Source: Chloroflexota bacterium (lineage in GTDB: Bacteria; Chloroflexota; Anaerolineae; UBA4142). From it: a DNA stretch of 7,249 nucleotides. Below are positions 6,334-7,249 of the stretch, piece by piece (within the stretch, counting starts at the first letter, position 1; the number at the start of each line of letters is the position of its first letter). The position numbers and the translations under genes were made by a program. The stretch lies in NCBI GenBank assembly GCA_016199405.1, contig JACQGS010000242.1:1-7249 (forward strand). The letters run 5' to 3'. The notes under the pieces were generated by a model, which worked only from the letters and a program-made list of their open reading frames with translations, did no database searches and was not told where the DNA came from.

Positions 6334-6639
6334 GCCTCCCAAATTTGCCGGCGATTCTACATTCGCCGTGCAGTTCTCAAAAGGTGGCTCTTTTGTCAAC
6401 CGACAATTGTTTCGCACGTGACCTGAACCTTGCCACAAAGATCGAAAGCCGCGAGTTTTTCTTCGGCGGCGCGCGCCTCATTTCTACGCGCGCTATGAGT
6501 GCGCCCCCCGCATCCCTAAAACTCTTCACGCAAAACCCAGCAGAAATAAATCGAATCGCTCGCTCTCTCGTTGGCAACGACAGCGAGATGGTCATTCACC
6601 GCGCGCCGCGTATCTCTGACAATGATGTCAGAGTTTTTT
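6334..6639 (+). ncRNA. Candidate structured non-coding RNA of about 300 nt
   Basis: The segment between a promoter-like sequence and a strong terminator carries several clean hairpins: CGGCGA/TCGCCG (6349-6368), CAAAAG/CTTTTG (6378-6395), GCCGC/GCGGC (6448-6470), CTCAT/ATGAG enclosed by GGCGC/GCGCC (6468-6505), and CTCGCT/AGCGAG with inner TCGTT/AACGA (6559-6587). The third hairpin's GGC overlaps the GGCGC arm, so those two compete at their edge. The loop of the second hairpin (GTGGC, 6384-6388) is complementary to GCCAC at 6432-6436, a possible pseudoknot. I could not match it to RNase P, tmRNA, SRP or 6S RNA by motif. Open frames here are short, lack ribosome sites and run through the terminator. 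It may instead be a long 3' UTR of tupABC. The fold is seen; the gene status is inferred. Confidence 0.45.
6614..6639 (+). terminator. Rho-independent terminator
   Basis: CTCTGACA-ATGA-TGTCAGAG is a perfect 8-bp hairpin with a 4-nt loop followed directly by six T residues. It would end the putative RNA gene and any read-through from tupABC. Confidence 0.93.
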
Positions 6640-6745
6640 GTAACTGCTCAGCCCCATGTCATTCTGAACGGAGTGAAGAATCTCGGTCGGCAGGATGAGA
6701 TTCTTCGCAAGAACGGCTCAGAATGACACAGGGTTGAGTAGTTAC
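6640..6745. repeat. Palindromic dispersed repeat (MITE/REP-like)
   Basis: The element begins GTAACTGCTCAGCCC and ends with the near-inverse GGGTTGAGTAGTTAC. Inside, TGTCATTCTGA pairs with TCAGAATGACA, and GAAGAATCTC pairs with GAGATTCTTC. Nearly the whole 106 nt folds into one long imperfect hairpin. The inner part, whose translation reads HSERSEES, is a motif I recall as a repeat spread through many bacterial genomes. A run of seven T follows at 6747-6753, so it could also terminate transcription. Confidence 0.85.
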
Positions 6746-6779
6746 GTTTTTTTGATGAGATCGTGAAGGAGATGCAGTC

Positions 6780-7249
6780 TTGACTCGACCACCCTTAGCC
6801 AATCTGTTCGCCATCCACGATCCTGACCCGACAGCGCTGGACGAGACGATGCGCGACCTGGAACGCGGCGGCGAATTCGTGCGCGTGTGGCGTCCCGCGC
6901 CCGGCTGGGTGGCGGCAGTCGCGCCGTTGCCCGGCTCTTTGCCCGACGATGATCTGGCGCGCCAGCATCAACTTGCCTTTGCCGAAGGGCGTGATATGCT
7001 GCTGGAGCGATGCGGCAATGACCCTGCCGCGCGCCTGCGCGAGATCGCGGAACTTGCCGATTTGCACCCCGACCGTCTCGCAACACTGCCCGGCGATTTT
7101 GGGTTCATCCGCTTTCGCGCGGACGGGGATGCGACGGTGGTACGTTCTTGCGGCGGACTCGTGCCGTTCTATCTCAAGCGGTCGGGAAATCGCTGGGCAA
7201 TTGCGACGCGGCTGGGCGACATGGTGCGCTATTTGCCCGACGAGCCGCG
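6780..7249 (+). CDS. Asparagine-synthetase-like protein, N-terminal part (cut off at right edge)
   Basis: I read 156 residues from a TTG at 6780 to the right edge without a stop. The start is supported by AAGGAG 8 nt upstream; the nearby ATG at 6772 stops after three codons. The region LPGDFGFIRF (103-112), followed by 'VVRSCGGLVPFYLKR' (121-135) and WAIATRLGDMVRYLP (139-153), matches the class II glutamine amidotransferase domain of asparagine synthetases (usual pattern: L-x-GdFaf, RD-x-xG-x-xPLYY, aSE-x-xaL). The usual N-terminal catalytic Cys2 (MCG) is absent; the protein begins MTRPPLANLF. It may therefore be an ammonia-using or amide-ligase relative such as lasso-peptide cyclase-like or other synthetase-like enzymes. 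The ATP-binding synthetase domain would lie beyond the window. The long hairpin repeat upstream separates it from the tup operon. Confidence 0.75.
   Translation, partial: MTRPPLANLFAIHDPDPTALDETMRDLERGGEFVRVWRPAPGWVAAVAPLPGSLPDDDLARQHQLAFAEGRDMLLERCGNDPAARLREIAELADLHPDRLATLPGDFGFIRFRADGDATVVRSCGGLVPFYLKRSGNRWAIATRLGDMVRYLPDEP

Noticed and set aside
6230..6421. 63-residue frame overlapping the tupC stop (TAGTG)
   Set aside because: The GTG overlaps the stop as in coupled genes, but the product resembles nothing, has no domain pattern and runs across a promoter-like sequence.
6345..6698. 117-residue frame on the plus strand
   Set aside because: No ribosome site, unrelated composition, and it reads through a perfect terminator into the palindromic repeat (ending HSERSEESRSAG).

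Overview
The window looks like a chromosomal segment of a GC-rich bacterium, most plausibly a member of the Chloroflexota (Anaerolineae-like). This taxonomic guess is an inference. It rests on an archaeal/fungal-type aspartate-semialdehyde dehydrogenase next to a T-box-controlled aspartate kinase, a strong preference for GCG/CGC codons, several TTG starts with good Shine-Dalgarno sequences, and intergenic regions full of short degenerate heptamer repeats and REP-like palindromes. No phage, transposase or CRISPR array is visible.

Layout. The left half is transcribed leftwards (minus strand), in the order tRNA-Val(GAC), T-box riboswitch with terminator, lysC, asd, and then an unrecognised protein with an ADP-ribosyltransferase-like motif pattern that runs off the left edge. 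The right half is transcribed rightwards: a tungstate ABC importer (tupA, tupB, tupC), a roughly 300-nt stretch that looks like an independent structured RNA gene (promoter, several hairpins, terminator), a 106-nt palindromic dispersed repeat, and the 5' part of an asparagine-synthetase-like gene that runs off the right edge. Back-to-back sigma70 promoters near 3730-3802 separate the two halves.

How the genes work together. LysC and Asd catalyse the first two steps of the aspartate pathway (aspartate to aspartyl phosphate to aspartate semialdehyde), which feeds lysine, threonine and methionine synthesis. The T-box leader should sense an uncharged tRNA and allow read-through into lysC-asd. The specifier register is ambiguous (AAC, ACC or AAA; Asn, Thr or Lys), which is one of the more interesting questions here. 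No convincing promoter lies between the tRNA-Val gene and the T-box leader, so the strong tRNA promoter may drive the whole unit. TupA, TupB and TupC form a complete binding-protein, permease and ATPase importer for tungstate.

Unexplained structure. The same kind of heptamer-phased repeat occurs in four non-coding places (583-660, 3292-3322, 3570-3636, 4742-4803). A REP-like hairpin abuts the lysC start codon. Two hairpins with complementary loops lie between lysC and asd. The 6300-6639 segment has promoter, fold and terminator signals but no credible protein. The strongest candidates for something undescribed are the putative RNA gene and the heptamer-repeat family embedded in regulatory positions.
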